Assembly: GCF_004152865.1 (NCBI RefSeq) | Contig: NZ_SEOO01000004.1 | Span: forward strand, 62,001-126,000 | From: Sphingobium cupriresistens | Lineage (GTDB): Bacteria; Pseudomonadota; Alphaproteobacteria; Sphingomonadales; Sphingomonadaceae | Length of the DNA stretch: 64,000 nt | Direction: 5' to 3' | Shown: piece by piece, positions 54,255 through 63,227 of the stretch | Layout of the letters: every line of letters starts with the position of its first letter | How positions within the stretch are numbered: position 1 is the stretch's first letter | The notes under the pieces: generated by a model | What the model saw: the letters and a program-made list of their open reading frames with translations, nothing else | Database searches by the model: none | What the model was told of the DNA's origin: nothing | Made by a program: the position numbers and the translations under genes

Positions 54255-56465
54255 TCAGGCGATCGTCACTATCTGCGCTCCGCTGTCATGCGGCATCGGC
54301 TTAACGACAACCTGATCGCCCATGCGATCGAATGCGATGTCGACTTTGGCCGCATCGATGCCCAGGCTGCTTATCGTCAGGCTCTGAAGGAAATGCGGCA
54401 AAGTAGGCTTGTGAAACGAAATCTGCTTTGCCGACACATCGAAACGCAGCCCCAGGCTGGATTGGATCAGCGCCAGTGGCGCGGCGGCCGACCAGGCCTG
54501 CGGGCTGCAGGCGACCGGATAGAAAGTAGGGCCTTGAGAGCGGCGCCGTGGGAAACCGCAGAATAGTTCCGGCAGCCGCATCATATCGACATAGGTCGCG
54601 GCGGCGAACAGGCCCTCGAATATTTGCGCTGCCTCGCGCTGATAGCCGTAGCGCGAAAAACCGCTTGCGATCAGCGCATTGTCGTGAGGCCAGATTGAAC
54701 CGTTATGATAGCTCATGGGATTGTAGCGTTTTTCGGTCGAGGCGATCGTGCGCACCCCCCAACCGGAAAAGGACGCCGGCGCCATAAGGGTGCGGACGAC
54801 TGCTTCGGCGCGCTCTTCCCGCGCCAGCCCGGTATAAAGGACGTGTCCGGCATTGGATGATCGCACCCGGCATGGCCTCTTGTCGCCATCGAGCGCCAGA
54901 ACGTAGGTGCCCAGCGCGGCGTCGAAAAAGGCGGCGTCGAACCGATCGCGCAACTGACCTGCGCGATCCCGATAATCCGCCGCGCGAACATCGTCGCCGA
55001 CCGCACGGAACAGCGCTGCCGCCGTACGCCACGCGCCATAGACATAGGCCTGGACCTCCGCCAGGGCGATCGGGCCGCGCGCAATGCTCCCATCGGCGTG
55101 GAAAATGGAATCATGACTGTCTTTCCAGCCTTGATTTTGCAGGCCCTGATCGGTCAGGCGTCCATATTCGACGAAACCGTCGCCATCGCGGTCCCCATGC
55201 AGGTCGATCCAGGCGAGCGCCGCCTCAATATGGGGAAGGATCGTCTTTAGAAAAGCCATGTCGCCGGTGCGCTCGAGATAGGCGCCCGCCAGCATCACGA
55301 ACAGCGGCGTGGAATCGATGCTGCCATAATAATGGCGGAATGGCACTTCGCCCAATTCGGCCATCTCGCCGTGGCGCACCTCATGCAATATCTTGCCCGG
55401 TTCGGCATCGGCCGCCGGATCGAAGCCGGTCGCCTGATGCGCGGCCAGATACCCCAGCACGCCCCGGCTGATCGCAGGGTCCATCCACAAGGTTTCGAGC
55501 GCGGTGATGATGGCGTCGCGCCCGAACACGGTGCTGAACCAGGGGATGCCGGCATAGGGATAGGTGCCAAATTCGGTATCGGTGGACAGCATGGAGATGT
55601 CTGCGACCGACCGCCGCGCCACTTCGTTGAACAGGTCGTTGGACGAATGCAAGGTCGCCCCGCGCTTACGCGCGGATCGCAACGCCTGCATCGCTTCGCG
55701 CAAGGACTTGAGGAATTGCTTGGACAATCCGTCGCGGACATCGATCTTGCTGCAGGAGATGCGGGTGAACAGGGCGCAACGCGCCCCCGGCGGCACTGTG
55801 ACATCGAAGCGCGCATGGCTGTCCGTCAATTCGGTTGGCATGGGATCGAAATGCAGGTGGGTCTGTCGTTCCTGATCGTCCCGTCCAAGATAACCGAGCA
55901 GGACGTCCGCCGCGCCGACCTGCGCCTCGCGCATCGCCCCGCGCCGCAAGCGGGTCATGCCGCGTATCTCGAACAGGTCGGCGAAGTCGGCGGCAAAGCT
56001 CAGGTCGACGCTGATCTGGCGCGTTTCCGTATCAAAATTGCGAAGGGTGATCCGCTCGTACAACGCATCTTTCCAGAGGAAACGGGTGCGGCGCAAATGA
56101 ATAAGGTCATGCTCCACCGCCACCCGTCCATCGTCACCGAAAAAATCGGGATTGGCGAGGTCGCATGTCAGCATGGCGTTGTCGTCACGCAACGCCGAAC
56201 TCAACAGGATCGGCCGCATGTCGTTGACAGTGAAATAGAGGTGCGAAAGATGTCGTGTGTCGCGATGATAGAGGCCTTCCGGGCTGCCGGGGCCGGATAT
56301 CGCGTCACCGCTATGGTCGAACACGGCGAAACTGTCGCCATGTTTGAGCGTGCGCGGCCTGCGTTCATGCAGCGAGGCTGTCGCCGGGATGAAGAATTGA
56401 GTTTGCGCCTGAGACAGGGCCTGTCCTCCCGCGATGCCGGGCGTGTCTGGCTGGATCTGCGTCAT
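54255..56465 (-). CDS. Amylo-alpha-1,6-glucosidase family protein (glycogen debranching-like)
   Basis: A 736-residue protein: an N-terminal debranching-type beta domain ([37 protein letters not shown] over residues 40-76) and a C-terminal (alpha/alpha)6 catalytic domain with [39 protein letters not shown] and [18 protein letters not shown]. No signal peptide. The family is found widely next to GT4 glycosyltransferases, and the exact alpha-glucan is not established. AGGAG precedes the ATG and the gene lies 8 bases after the GT4 gene, so they form an operon. It ends 146 bases before the purine operon start. Confidence 0.88.
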   Translation of the reverse strand: MTQIQPDTPGIAGGQALSQAQTQFFIPATASLHERRPRTLKHGDSFAVFDHSGDAISGPGSPEGLYHRDTRHLSHLYFTVNDMRPILLSSALRDDNAMLTCDLANPDFFGDDGRVAVEHDLIHLRRTRFLWKDALYERITLRNFDTETRQISVDLSFAADFADLFEIRGMTRLRRGAMREAQVGAADVLLGYLGRDDQERQTHLHFDPMPTELTDSHARFDVTVPPGARCALFTRISCSKIDVRDGLSKQFLKSLREAMQALRSARKRGATLHSSNDLFNEVARRSVADISMLSTDTEFGTYPYAGIPWFSTVFGRDAIITALETLWMDPAISRGVLGYLAAHQATGFDPAADAEPGKILHEVRHGEMAELGEVPFRHYYGSIDSTPLFVMLAGAYLERTGDMAFLKTILPHIEAALAWIDLHGDRDGDGFVEYGRLTDQGLQNQGWKDSHDSIFHADGSIARGPIALAEVQAYVYGAWRTAAALFRAVGDDVRAADYRDRAGQLRDRFDAAFFDAALGTYVLALDGDKRPCRVRSSNAGHVLYTGLAREERAEAVVRTLMAPASFSGWGVRTIASTEKRYNPMSYHNGSIWPHDNALIASGFSRYGYQREAAQIFEGLFAAATYVDMMRLPELFCGFPRRRSQGPTFYPVACSPQAWSAAAPLALIQSSLGLRFDVSAKQISFHKPTLPHFLQSLTISSLGIDAAKVDIAFDRMGDQVVVKPMPHDSGAQIVTIA

Positions 56466-56473
56466 GGCGTCTC

Positions 56474-57568
56474 CTATGCGACGATTTGCAATTCGGCGTC
56501 TTCGCCCCGCTGCCGGCGTAGTCGGGCGGCGTCCGTCCGCGCGCCGGGCAAATCATGGTATAGCGCGACATAGTCGGTCGCCATGCGCTGCGCCGTGAAG
56601 CGTGCGTCAAATGCGCCACGCACCCGGCGGCGGTCGAGATGCGGCAAGGCCGCAATGGCCGCCACAGCCTCATCTTCGCTCTCGACGATGAAGCCGGACA
56701 CGCCGTGCTCGATCACTTCGGGCACCGATCCGCAGCGGAAGGCGATCACCGGCGTCGCACAGGCCATGGCCTCGATCATCACCAGGCCGAACGGCTCTGG
56801 CCAGTCGATGGGAAACAGCAGTGCGCTCGCCTGACCCAGAAACCGCGCCTTTTGCTGCTCATTGATCTCGCCGATATAATGGACATTGGGATAATGTTCG
56901 ACGAGCGGGGCGATCTCGCTTTCCCAATAAGCGCGATCGACATTGTCGATCTTGGCCGCGATCTTCAGTTGCAGGCCCGATCGCGCCGCGATGCGGATCG
57001 CCCGGTCTGGCCGCTTTTCCGGCGATATGCGGCCCAGAAATGCAAGATAATCGTCGCCCGGTCCCAAACGTGGCGCCAGCAGATCGGCAGGCAGGCCGTG
57101 ATATATGGTGCCGCCCCAATTAACCGGCGGCATGGGCAGTCGTTGATGGTCGGATATCGACACCAGACTATGATCGGGAAAGACGCGGTAAAAGGGCGGC
57201 AGGTCTGGCAGGTCGAGCCGACCGTGCAAGGTGGTGACGGTGCGTCCGATAAAGTCCTGAACCATCGGCAGGTGCAGCATGTCGATATGAAAGTGCAGCG
57301 CGTCGAATTCGTCGGCGCGGCGGCGGACCTGCTCCAGCATCATCATATGATAGGGAATGGTGTCGGACACGGCCGGATTAAGACGAAGCGCCATGTCGGT
57401 GATCGGCACCAGTTCGGCTTGTGTCTGAGAATCGCCGCTGGCGAACAGGGTGACATCATGCCCCTGGCGGACGAGTTCTTCGGTCAGGTAGGAAACGATA
57501 CGTTCGGTGCCGCCATAGAATTTGGGTGGGACACTTTCGGCCAATGGGGCGATTTGCGCGATCTTCAT
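56474..57568 (-). CDS. Glycosyltransferase family 4 protein
   Basis: A 364-residue GT-B fold glycosyltransferase. The N-terminal acceptor domain begins MKIAQIAPLAESVPPKFYGGTERIVSYL; the donor-binding domain has YLAFLGRISPEKRPDRAIRIA and the EX7E-type block FPIDWPEPFGLVMIEAMACATPVIAF. Retaining mechanism is expected. AGAGAGGA precedes the ATG. Its product is unknown; pairing with a debranching-type glucosidase suggests an alpha-glucan or glucosylated osmolyte. The 263 bases upstream (57569-57831) hold no convincing gene, only a short GCCC-TTCA-GGGGC hairpin near 57758. Confidence 0.88.
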   Translation of the reverse strand: MKIAQIAPLAESVPPKFYGGTERIVSYLTEELVRQGHDVTLFASGDSQTQAELVPITDMALRLNPAVSDTIPYHMMMLEQVRRRADEFDALHFHIDMLHLPMVQDFIGRTVTTLHGRLDLPDLPPFYRVFPDHSLVSISDHQRLPMPPVNWGGTIYHGLPADLLAPRLGPGDDYLAFLGRISPEKRPDRAIRIAARSGLQLKIAAKIDNVDRAYWESEIAPLVEHYPNVHYIGEINEQQKARFLGQASALLFPIDWPEPFGLVMIEAMACATPVIAFRCGSVPEVIEHGVSGFIVESEDEAVAAIAALPHLDRRRVRGAFDARFTAQRMATDYVALYHDLPGARTDAARLRRQRGEDAELQIVA

Positions 57569-57831
57569 GCAGGCATTCCTCTCTAACGAGTGGAGCCTCC
57601 GTTCCCCGACTTGCGGTAGGCTGTACCGCTACAAGCATTCAGGCACGGACTGGTTTCATGAACAAACGATGTTTCGTCTCCATCCCGGCCGCCAACCATG
57701 TCATGAAGATGCGCAATGAGCGCGCATGTGAACGCCTGCGCAATTCGCGCGTCGGTCGGCGCCCTTCAGGGGCGAGCGGAAGCTGGCTGGCATCCATGTC
57801 CGCTTTATGGGCTTCAACGATATCGTGGATC

Positions 57832-59514
57832 CTACTGCGCCAGCGAGACGATATAAGCGGCCATCGCATCGGCCTGATCGTTCGTCAGCGCTGCGCCGCC
57901 GCCCGGCGGCATTGGCGCCGGGAATTGCTTGGGGCGGGGCACGCCTTTGAGGACGGTCGCGCGAATGTCGGCCACGCCACCATCGCCCCATAACCATTCC
58001 CGGTCGATCAGATTCGGACCTACGGGCGTACCTTCGCCTGCGGGACCATGGCATCCGGCGCAAGGCGCGCCGGCAATTTCCCCTGCATAAAGGCGTCGGC
58101 CAAGCGCGACCTTTGCGGAGTCGGCGTTCTTGGCCTGTCCGTCGCTCTCGCCTCCACTGACCGACAGCAGTCCACCGTCCGCCGCTTTGGCCGCGATCAG
58201 GGACGCAGCCTTGTCGCCGCGATAGCGGACCCGCCAGACACGACCCTGCCTGTCGTCCGATATATAGAGAGAGCCGTCCGGCCCGATGGCGAGGCCGGTC
58301 GGCCGATAGTCTGCCTTGCCGCTTGCGCGTTCAGGGCCGGCAAAGCCATCCGCGAACAATATGGGACCGCCTGACGCACGACCTTGCTTCATCGGCTGGA
58401 ACAGGATGTTGAAGCCCTGTTGCGGCCCCGGCGCGCGATTCCAGGAGCCATGGAAGGCGATGAAGACGCCGTCCCGATAGGCCGTAGGGAACAGCGTCCC
58501 GGCATAGAATATCACCGCATTGGGCGCCCAATGAGCGGGAAACGTAGCGACCGGCCCGCGTCGCCCGGCGCAAGGGCCAATCGCCTTTCCGCCATCGCCG
58601 CCATATTCGGGGGCCAGCACCAGGCGCTTGGCACGGGGGTCGAAATAGCATTCCGGCCATCCATAGTCGGCGTCCGCCGCGACCTCGATCAGTTCTTCGG
58701 CCGGCGATTCCTGCCCCCGGATGGCCGAATAGAGATGACCCCAATTTTCATGCAACTGGTCGCGGCCATGCTGGGTCGCGAACACGCGCCCCTTACCATC
58801 CACGGTGAGACCTACCGCGTTGCGGATGCCCGATGCGAAACGCGCGGCGGGCCCAAAGCGCTGTTCCTTGCCGGCCGCATCGAAACGCCAGATGCCCGCA
58901 CGCAGCGTCTTTTCGGCACAGGGCGTCTGGCCCGGCGACCCGCTTTGTCGATTATCGATCTGGCAGGCATTGGTGGCGCTCCCGCTGTTGACGAACAGGC
59001 TGCCGTCCGCGCGCAGGGCGATGCTGTGGCTGTCATGATCGCCGGTGGCGGGCAATCCGACGACTACCCGCTCGACCGCATTCATGGGCCTGCGGGTGGC
59101 GCCGTCCAGCCGATAGCGTAGGATATGATCGCCATCCTCCAGGAACAGTCTGTCGCGATCGATGGCTATGCCGGTGCCGCCGGTCTGGCCGGGGAAAGGG
59201 CGCTCGACATGATCGGCGCGGCCGTCGCCATCGCGGTCCTGCAACAGGATCAGGCCGGATGCGACCTGCCCGTCTTCGCGGTCGGGCGCGCTGTTGGCAT
59301 AGACGGTTCCGTCCACCCCCACCACCAGGTGGCGCACATGGCCCAGCTTGTCGGCGAAAATCTCGGCACAAAAACCGGGCGGCAGCGTCAGGCCGCCCGA
59401 CAATTCGGCGCAGCCTGCATCAGCCCGCTCAGGCGCGGCCAAATGATCGGAGCAACCGCCAAGGGCGGCAAGAGCGCATAGGATGGCGACAGGGAAAAGG
59501 CTTTTGAGCGTCAT
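57832..59514 (-). CDS. Lipoprotein PQQ-type sugar dehydrogenase with C-terminal cytochrome c
   Basis: A 560-residue protein with a lipobox (LGGC, Cys21), so probably membrane-anchored in the periplasm. Residues about 40-435 form a six-bladed glucose/sorbosone dehydrogenase propeller (FCAEIFADKLGHVRHLVVG, FASGIRNAVGLTVDG, PTGLAIGPDGSLYISDD). A calcium-type loop DRDGDGRADHVE is near residue 93. Residues about 465-560 form a class I cytochrome c with CAGCH at 485-489 and the probable axial Met535 in PAPMPPGGG. It should oxidise a sugar and pass electrons internally to haem. The operator-like repeat at 59575-59593 lies just upstream, shared with the TonB receptor at 60520. Confidence 0.88.
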   Translation of the reverse strand: MTLKSLFPVAILCALAALGGCSDHLAAPERADAGCAELSGGLTLPPGFCAEIFADKLGHVRHLVVGVDGTVYANSAPDREDGQVASGLILLQDRDGDGRADHVERPFPGQTGGTGIAIDRDRLFLEDGDHILRYRLDGATRRPMNAVERVVVGLPATGDHDSHSIALRADGSLFVNSGSATNACQIDNRQSGSPGQTPCAEKTLRAGIWRFDAAGKEQRFGPAARFASGIRNAVGLTVDGKGRVFATQHGRDQLHENWGHLYSAIRGQESPAEELIEVAADADYGWPECYFDPRAKRLVLAPEYGGDGGKAIGPCAGRRGPVATFPAHWAPNAVIFYAGTLFPTAYRDGVFIAFHGSWNRAPGPQQGFNILFQPMKQGRASGGPILFADGFAGPERASGKADYRPTGLAIGPDGSLYISDDRQGRVWRVRYRGDKAASLIAAKAADGGLLSVSGGESDGQAKNADSAKVALGRRLYAGEIAGAPCAGCHGPAGEGTPVGPNLIDREWLWGDGGVADIRATVLKGVPRPKQFPAPMPPGGGAALTNDQADAMAAYIVSLAQ

Positions 59515-59574
59515 GCAAATCCTGTTTCGAAAAGCAGGGGCGATGGCGGTCTGCCGCCGCGTCTCTAAAAGCCA

Positions 59575-59593
59575 TAATCTAGTATGAGAAATA
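59575..59593. repeat. 19-base repeat, candidate GntR operator copy 1
   Basis: TAATCTAGTATGAGAAATA occurs here and, identically, at 60475-60493. This copy lies 61 bases upstream of the PQQ-type dehydrogenase start and immediately after the gntR stop. The two copies face opposite ways relative to the genes they precede, which argues for a protein-binding site rather than a shared promoter. Confidence 0.6.
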
Positions 59594-59605
59594 GATCAAT
59601 ATCGC

Positions 59606-60334
59606 TTACAGCATTCCTGCGTCGGCCGATGCGTTGCGGATCAACGCCAGCATCTTCCGCCGGGCTTCTTCGCCTTCGCCGCGCATGATCGCGTCGAACA
59701 CGGCGTCATGGTCCGGCATGGGATCGCGCGATTCCTTGCGCTCGTCACGGGCGAAGCGCGTGGTCCAGGCGACCACCGCCGTGACCGAGGTGGCCAAGGT
59801 GATGAGCGATTCATTGCGAGTGGCGAGCAGGATCAGGCGATGGAAACTCTGGTCGGCCGCGCGCCCCTCCGCGGTTTGCAGGCCGAAGCGCCGCATTTCC
59901 TCCAGCGCGTGACCCATGCGCGAAATATCCTGCCCGTCACGGCGCAACGCCGCGAACTCCGCCGCCGCCGGCTCCACGACGATGCGCAACTCAAAGATAT
60001 CGCGCAGAAATTCCGGCGTCGGCCCGGCCTCGAACATCCAAGCGAGGACATCCAGATCCAGCATGTTCCACCGCAACCTGTCGTTGATGCGTGTGCCGCT
60101 CTTGGTTCGGCTATACACCATGCCCTTGGCGGACAGGACGCGGACCGCTTCCCGATAGGCGGTGCGCGACACGCCCTGTTCGGCGCTGTACCGCTCCTCG
60201 CCCGGCAGAATATCGCCCGGCTGATAGCGCCCGCCGACTATCGCGACGCCCAGATCATGGGCGATCCGGTCATGGACTGCGCGTTGCGCCGGACTGGAGG
60301 CGCGGGCCAGGGGATGGTCGTCTGCTTGCATCAT
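59606..60334 (-). CDS. GntR-family regulator (FadR/FCD type)
   Basis: A 242-residue regulator: winged helix-turn-helix at about residues 15-85 (IVGGRYQPGDILPGEERYSAEQGVSRTAYREAVRVLSAKG in parts) and an FCD sensor domain with the metal-binding histidine pattern FHRLILLATRNESL and DHDAVFDAIMRGEGEEARRKM. FCD regulators typically sense sugar acids or other carboxylates. The tandem ATGs at 60334 and 60331 follow AAGG; a longer frame to 60394 has no support. It lies between two genes preceded by the same 19-base repeat and probably controls both, and itself. Confidence 0.9.
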   Translation of the reverse strand: MMQADDHPLARASSPAQRAVHDRIAHDLGVAIVGGRYQPGDILPGEERYSAEQGVSRTAYREAVRVLSAKGMVYSRTKSGTRINDRLRWNMLDLDVLAWMFEAGPTPEFLRDIFELRIVVEPAAAEFAALRRDGQDISRMGHALEEMRRFGLQTAEGRAADQSFHRLILLATRNESLITLATSVTAVVAWTTRFARDERKESRDPMPDHDAVFDAIMRGEGEEARRKMLALIRNASADAGML

Positions 60335-60474
60335 GCAGCCTTCGTCAGCCCTATCAACATGGTCGTCAAGTCCGATCCAAGCCAGTCGGATCATTGGTCT
60401 GAGGAAAATAGTCAGCTTTTGGGCCTAATTCATTACTCCGTCAATTTATGGCTTGAATTGGTTTCAAACATTCG

Positions 60475-60493
60475 TAATCTAGTATGAGAAATA
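60475..60493. repeat. 19-base repeat, candidate GntR operator copy 2
   Basis: Identical to 59575-59593. It lies 27 bases before the TonB receptor start and overlaps a possible promoter: TTGAAT (60453-60458), a 16-base spacer and TAATCT (60475-60480). A bound FCD-type repressor here would block transcription of the receptor and also sit in the promoter region of divergent gntR. Confidence 0.6.
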
Positions 60494-60519
60494 AAAAATG
60501 ACTCGGAGGGGATGATGTC

Positions 60520-63204
60520 ATGAAAAATAGCGTGCAACTGTCCATATCGCTGTTCGCCCTGCTGGCGGCGCAGTCCGCCCTGGCCCAGGCCGGCGAGGAC
60601 CAGAGCGCCAAGTCGGTGAGCGATGGCGACATCATCGTGACCGGTATGCGCGCCAGCCTTTCGTCGGCGCAAAATATCAAGCGCAACGCGCAGCAACTGG
60701 TCGATTCCGTGGTGGCCGAGGATATCGGCAAGCTGCCAGACAATAATGTGGTGGAAGCGCTCCAGCGCGTGCCAGGCATCCAGGTATCGCCTCGCGCCCG
60801 CGGCGAGTCCGCGACCGTGCTGATCCGCGGCCTTCCCGACGTGGTGACGCTGGTCAACGGCCATAACATCTTCAGCACCACCGGCCGCTCGCTCTCGCTG
60901 GCGGACGTGCCCGCCGACCTCGTTGCCGGCGTGGACGTCTACAAATCGCGCTCCGCCGATCAGTTGGAAGGTGGCATCGCCGGCCTCATCAACGTCCGCA
61001 CCCGCCGCCCCTTCGACTTCAAGGGCTTCGAATTCGCGCTGGCCGGTCGCGAAGTCTATAGCGAGCAGCCCGACAGGATCGATCCTTATGCCAGCGCGCT
61101 GATCAGCAACCGCTGGTCGACCGGCATCGGCGAAATCGGCGCGCTGGTCAGCCTGTCCTATCACAAGACCCGCTATCGCGACGAAACCATCTATAGCGGC
61201 GGCTATTTCGGCTATAATCTCGACAATAGCCGAGCGCCCTATACCCCCGGCGTTCCGCTCGATCCGCGCGGCGCCAGCCCGACCGATCCCAAGGTTTTCC
61301 GCACCGACGTCATCGGCGCTTTCGACCGCATCGGCACGCGCACCCGCCCGGCGATCAACGCCACGCTGCAATGGGCGCCCGACGACCGGCTGACCATCCA
61401 CGCAGACGGACTCTTTTACGGCTATCGTGAACGCGGCAACAGCAACCAGAACTTCACCTCGATGAACGGCGCTCTGCTGTCGCCGCTGGTTTTCGTGGGT
61501 GATACAAAACTGGTCCAGTCGCTCAGCATCGCCAATGGCCGCGTCGCCAATTTCGGCGGCGCGTACAAGAATAAGGCGGACCGCTGGCAGGGCGCGCTGG
61601 GCGCCGACTGGACCAGCGGCGACTGGAAGGCATCGACCGAGTTTTCCTATACGCGGTCGAAGGCGACCGACATCGGCAACAATCTGGACGTGGATTTCAT
61701 CGCCTCGCGCACCGATGCGGTGTTCAACGACGGATCTGGCGCGCCCCGTTTCACCCTGCCCAATGACGATATGGCCGACCCGTCGCGCTATTATCTCTCG
61801 CGCCTGTCCACCACCCGCACGATCGGCGATGGCAAGGAACTGGCCTGGCGCGGCGACCTGTCCTGGCGCGCGCCCTTCCTCATCTTCTCCGGCCTCGACG
61901 CCGGCATCCGTCTCAGCAAGCGCAACGCCAAATCCGACAGCTTCACCCAGACCATCAACTGCTCCGCGACCGGTGCGGTCCAATGCTACAGCATCAAGGC
62001 GGCCAGCTTGCCCGGCCTCATGACGGTCACGCCCGGCGACTTTTACACCGGCACGCGGGAATTCGTGCGCCAATGGGCAACGCCCACCACCGATTATCTG
62101 CTGAACAACATAGGCTCCTTACGCCAATTGTTCGGCCTTGCGCCGGGCGATCCGGCCTTTCAGGATACCCAACATTTCGACATCGAGGAGAAGAATTACG
62201 CCGGCTATGGCCAGGCCAATGTGGAAGTCGGCCGACTGGACGGCCAGATCGGCGTGCGCGTCATCCGCACCGACATCACGTCCAACGCCTTCCTGGTCCT
62301 GCGCGGCGCGACATCGCCCGTCACCATCCGCAACAGGAGCACCGACATTCTCCCCAGCCTGGCGCTGCGCTACAAGCTGAAGGATAATCTCTTCCTGCGC
62401 TTCGCCGCCAGCAAGACGATCACCCGCCCCAGCTTCGCCCAGCTCAATCCGGCGCTCACCCTGACCCCGCCGGTGCCGGGGCAGCAGCCCTTCGGCCGCG
62501 GCTCCAGCGGCAATGCCGACCTGAAGCCGGTGCGGTCGGACAATTACGACCTCTCGCTCGAATGGTATATCGATCGGTCCAGTTCGATCACCGCGACGAT
62601 CTTCCGCCGCGACGTTAGCGGCTTCATCCAGTCGGTCACCAGCAATTTCGACATCGACTATCTGGGCGCGGACAATGGCGTCTATCAGATCACCCGGCCG
62701 GAAAATTCGGGGTCAGGCAAGTTGCAGGGGATAGAGGGCGGCTTCACTTTTTTCCCCAAGGGACTGCCGACCTGGCTGGACGGCATCGGCATCAGCGCCA
62801 ACGGCACCTATATCGACGGCAAGAACAAGGCGCTCTCGCCGCTGCCGGGCGTCACCGGCTTTATGGACATCCCGTTCCAAAACGTGTCCAAATATTCCGC
62901 CACCGGCACCTTCATCTATGAAACGGGCGGCTTTTCCGCCCGCGCCTCCTATGTCTGGCGCGACACCTATAATGCCGGCCTGCACTTCACCGGCGTCAAT
63001 CCCAATTTCATCACCAACGGCCAGATCAGCAATCTTGACCTGTCCTTCTCCTATGAGATCAATCCCAACTTCACCATCGTCGCCGACGCGACCAATATAC
63101 TCAAAAATCTCTACCAGACCTCGTTCAAAGACCCCGGCCTCTACCCGCGCGACACCGTTCTCTACACGCGCACTTTCGCGGTCGGGTTCCGGGCGAAGAT
63201 CTGA
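60520..63204 (+). CDS. TonB-dependent receptor, plant oligosaccharide type
   Basis: An 894-residue outer-membrane receptor. Signal peptide (LSISLFALLAAQSALAQ), TonB-box-like DIIVTGMRASLSSAQNIKR, plug with EALQRVPGIQV and VLIRGLPDVVTLVNGHNIFS, then a long barrel ending YTRTFAVGFRAKI. GGAGGGG (60505-60511) precedes the ATG. It belongs to the long glycan-type receptors of sphingomonads and Xanthomonas. The GH39 gene downstream and the PQQ-type dehydrogenase with the same upstream repeat point to a plant-derived glycoside, possibly a xyloside. Confidence 0.92.
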   Translation: MKNSVQLSISLFALLAAQSALAQAGEDQSAKSVSDGDIIVTGMRASLSSAQNIKRNAQQLVDSVVAEDIGKLPDNNVVEALQRVPGIQVSPRARGESATVLIRGLPDVVTLVNGHNIFSTTGRSLSLADVPADLVAGVDVYKSRSADQLEGGIAGLINVRTRRPFDFKGFEFALAGREVYSEQPDRIDPYASALISNRWSTGIGEIGALVSLSYHKTRYRDETIYSGGYFGYNLDNSRAPYTPGVPLDPRGASPTDPKVFRTDVIGAFDRIGTRTRPAINATLQWAPDDRLTIHADGLFYGYRERGNSNQNFTSMNGALLSPLVFVGDTKLVQSLSIANGRVANFGGAYKNKADRWQGALGADWTSGDWKASTEFSYTRSKATDIGNNLDVDFIASRTDAVFNDGSGAPRFTLPNDDMADPSRYYLSRLSTTRTIGDGKELAWRGDLSWRAPFLIFSGLDAGIRLSKRNAKSDSFTQTINCSATGAVQCYSIKAASLPGLMTVTPGDFYTGTREFVRQWATPTTDYLLNNIGSLRQLFGLAPGDPAFQDTQHFDIEEKNYAGYGQANVEVGRLDGQIGVRVIRTDITSNAFLVLRGATSPVTIRNRSTDILPSLALRYKLKDNLFLRFAASKTITRPSFAQLNPALTLTPPVPGQQPFGRGSSGNADLKPVRSDNYDLSLEWYIDRSSSITATIFRRDVSGFIQSVTSNFDIDYLGADNGVYQITRPENSGSGKLQGIEGGFTFFPKGLPTWLDGIGISANGTYIDGKNKALSPLPGVTGFMDIPFQNVSKYSATGTFIYETGGFSARASYVWRDTYNAGLHFTGVNPNFITNGQISNLDLSFSYEINPNFTIVADATNILKNLYQTSFKDPGLYPRDTVLYTRTFAVGFRAKI

Positions 63205-63227
63205 TGTTCCTATCGAGAGGATGCCAT

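Noticed and set aside
57639..57869. 76-codon minus-strand open frame between the GT4 and PQQ dehydrogenase genes
   Set aside because: It begins inside the dehydrogenase gene in another frame, lacks a ribosome site and shows no resemblance to a known family.
60433..62073. 546-codon minus-strand open frame opposite the third TonB receptor
   Set aside because: Antisense to the receptor, covers its signal peptide and plug, and has no domain of its own.
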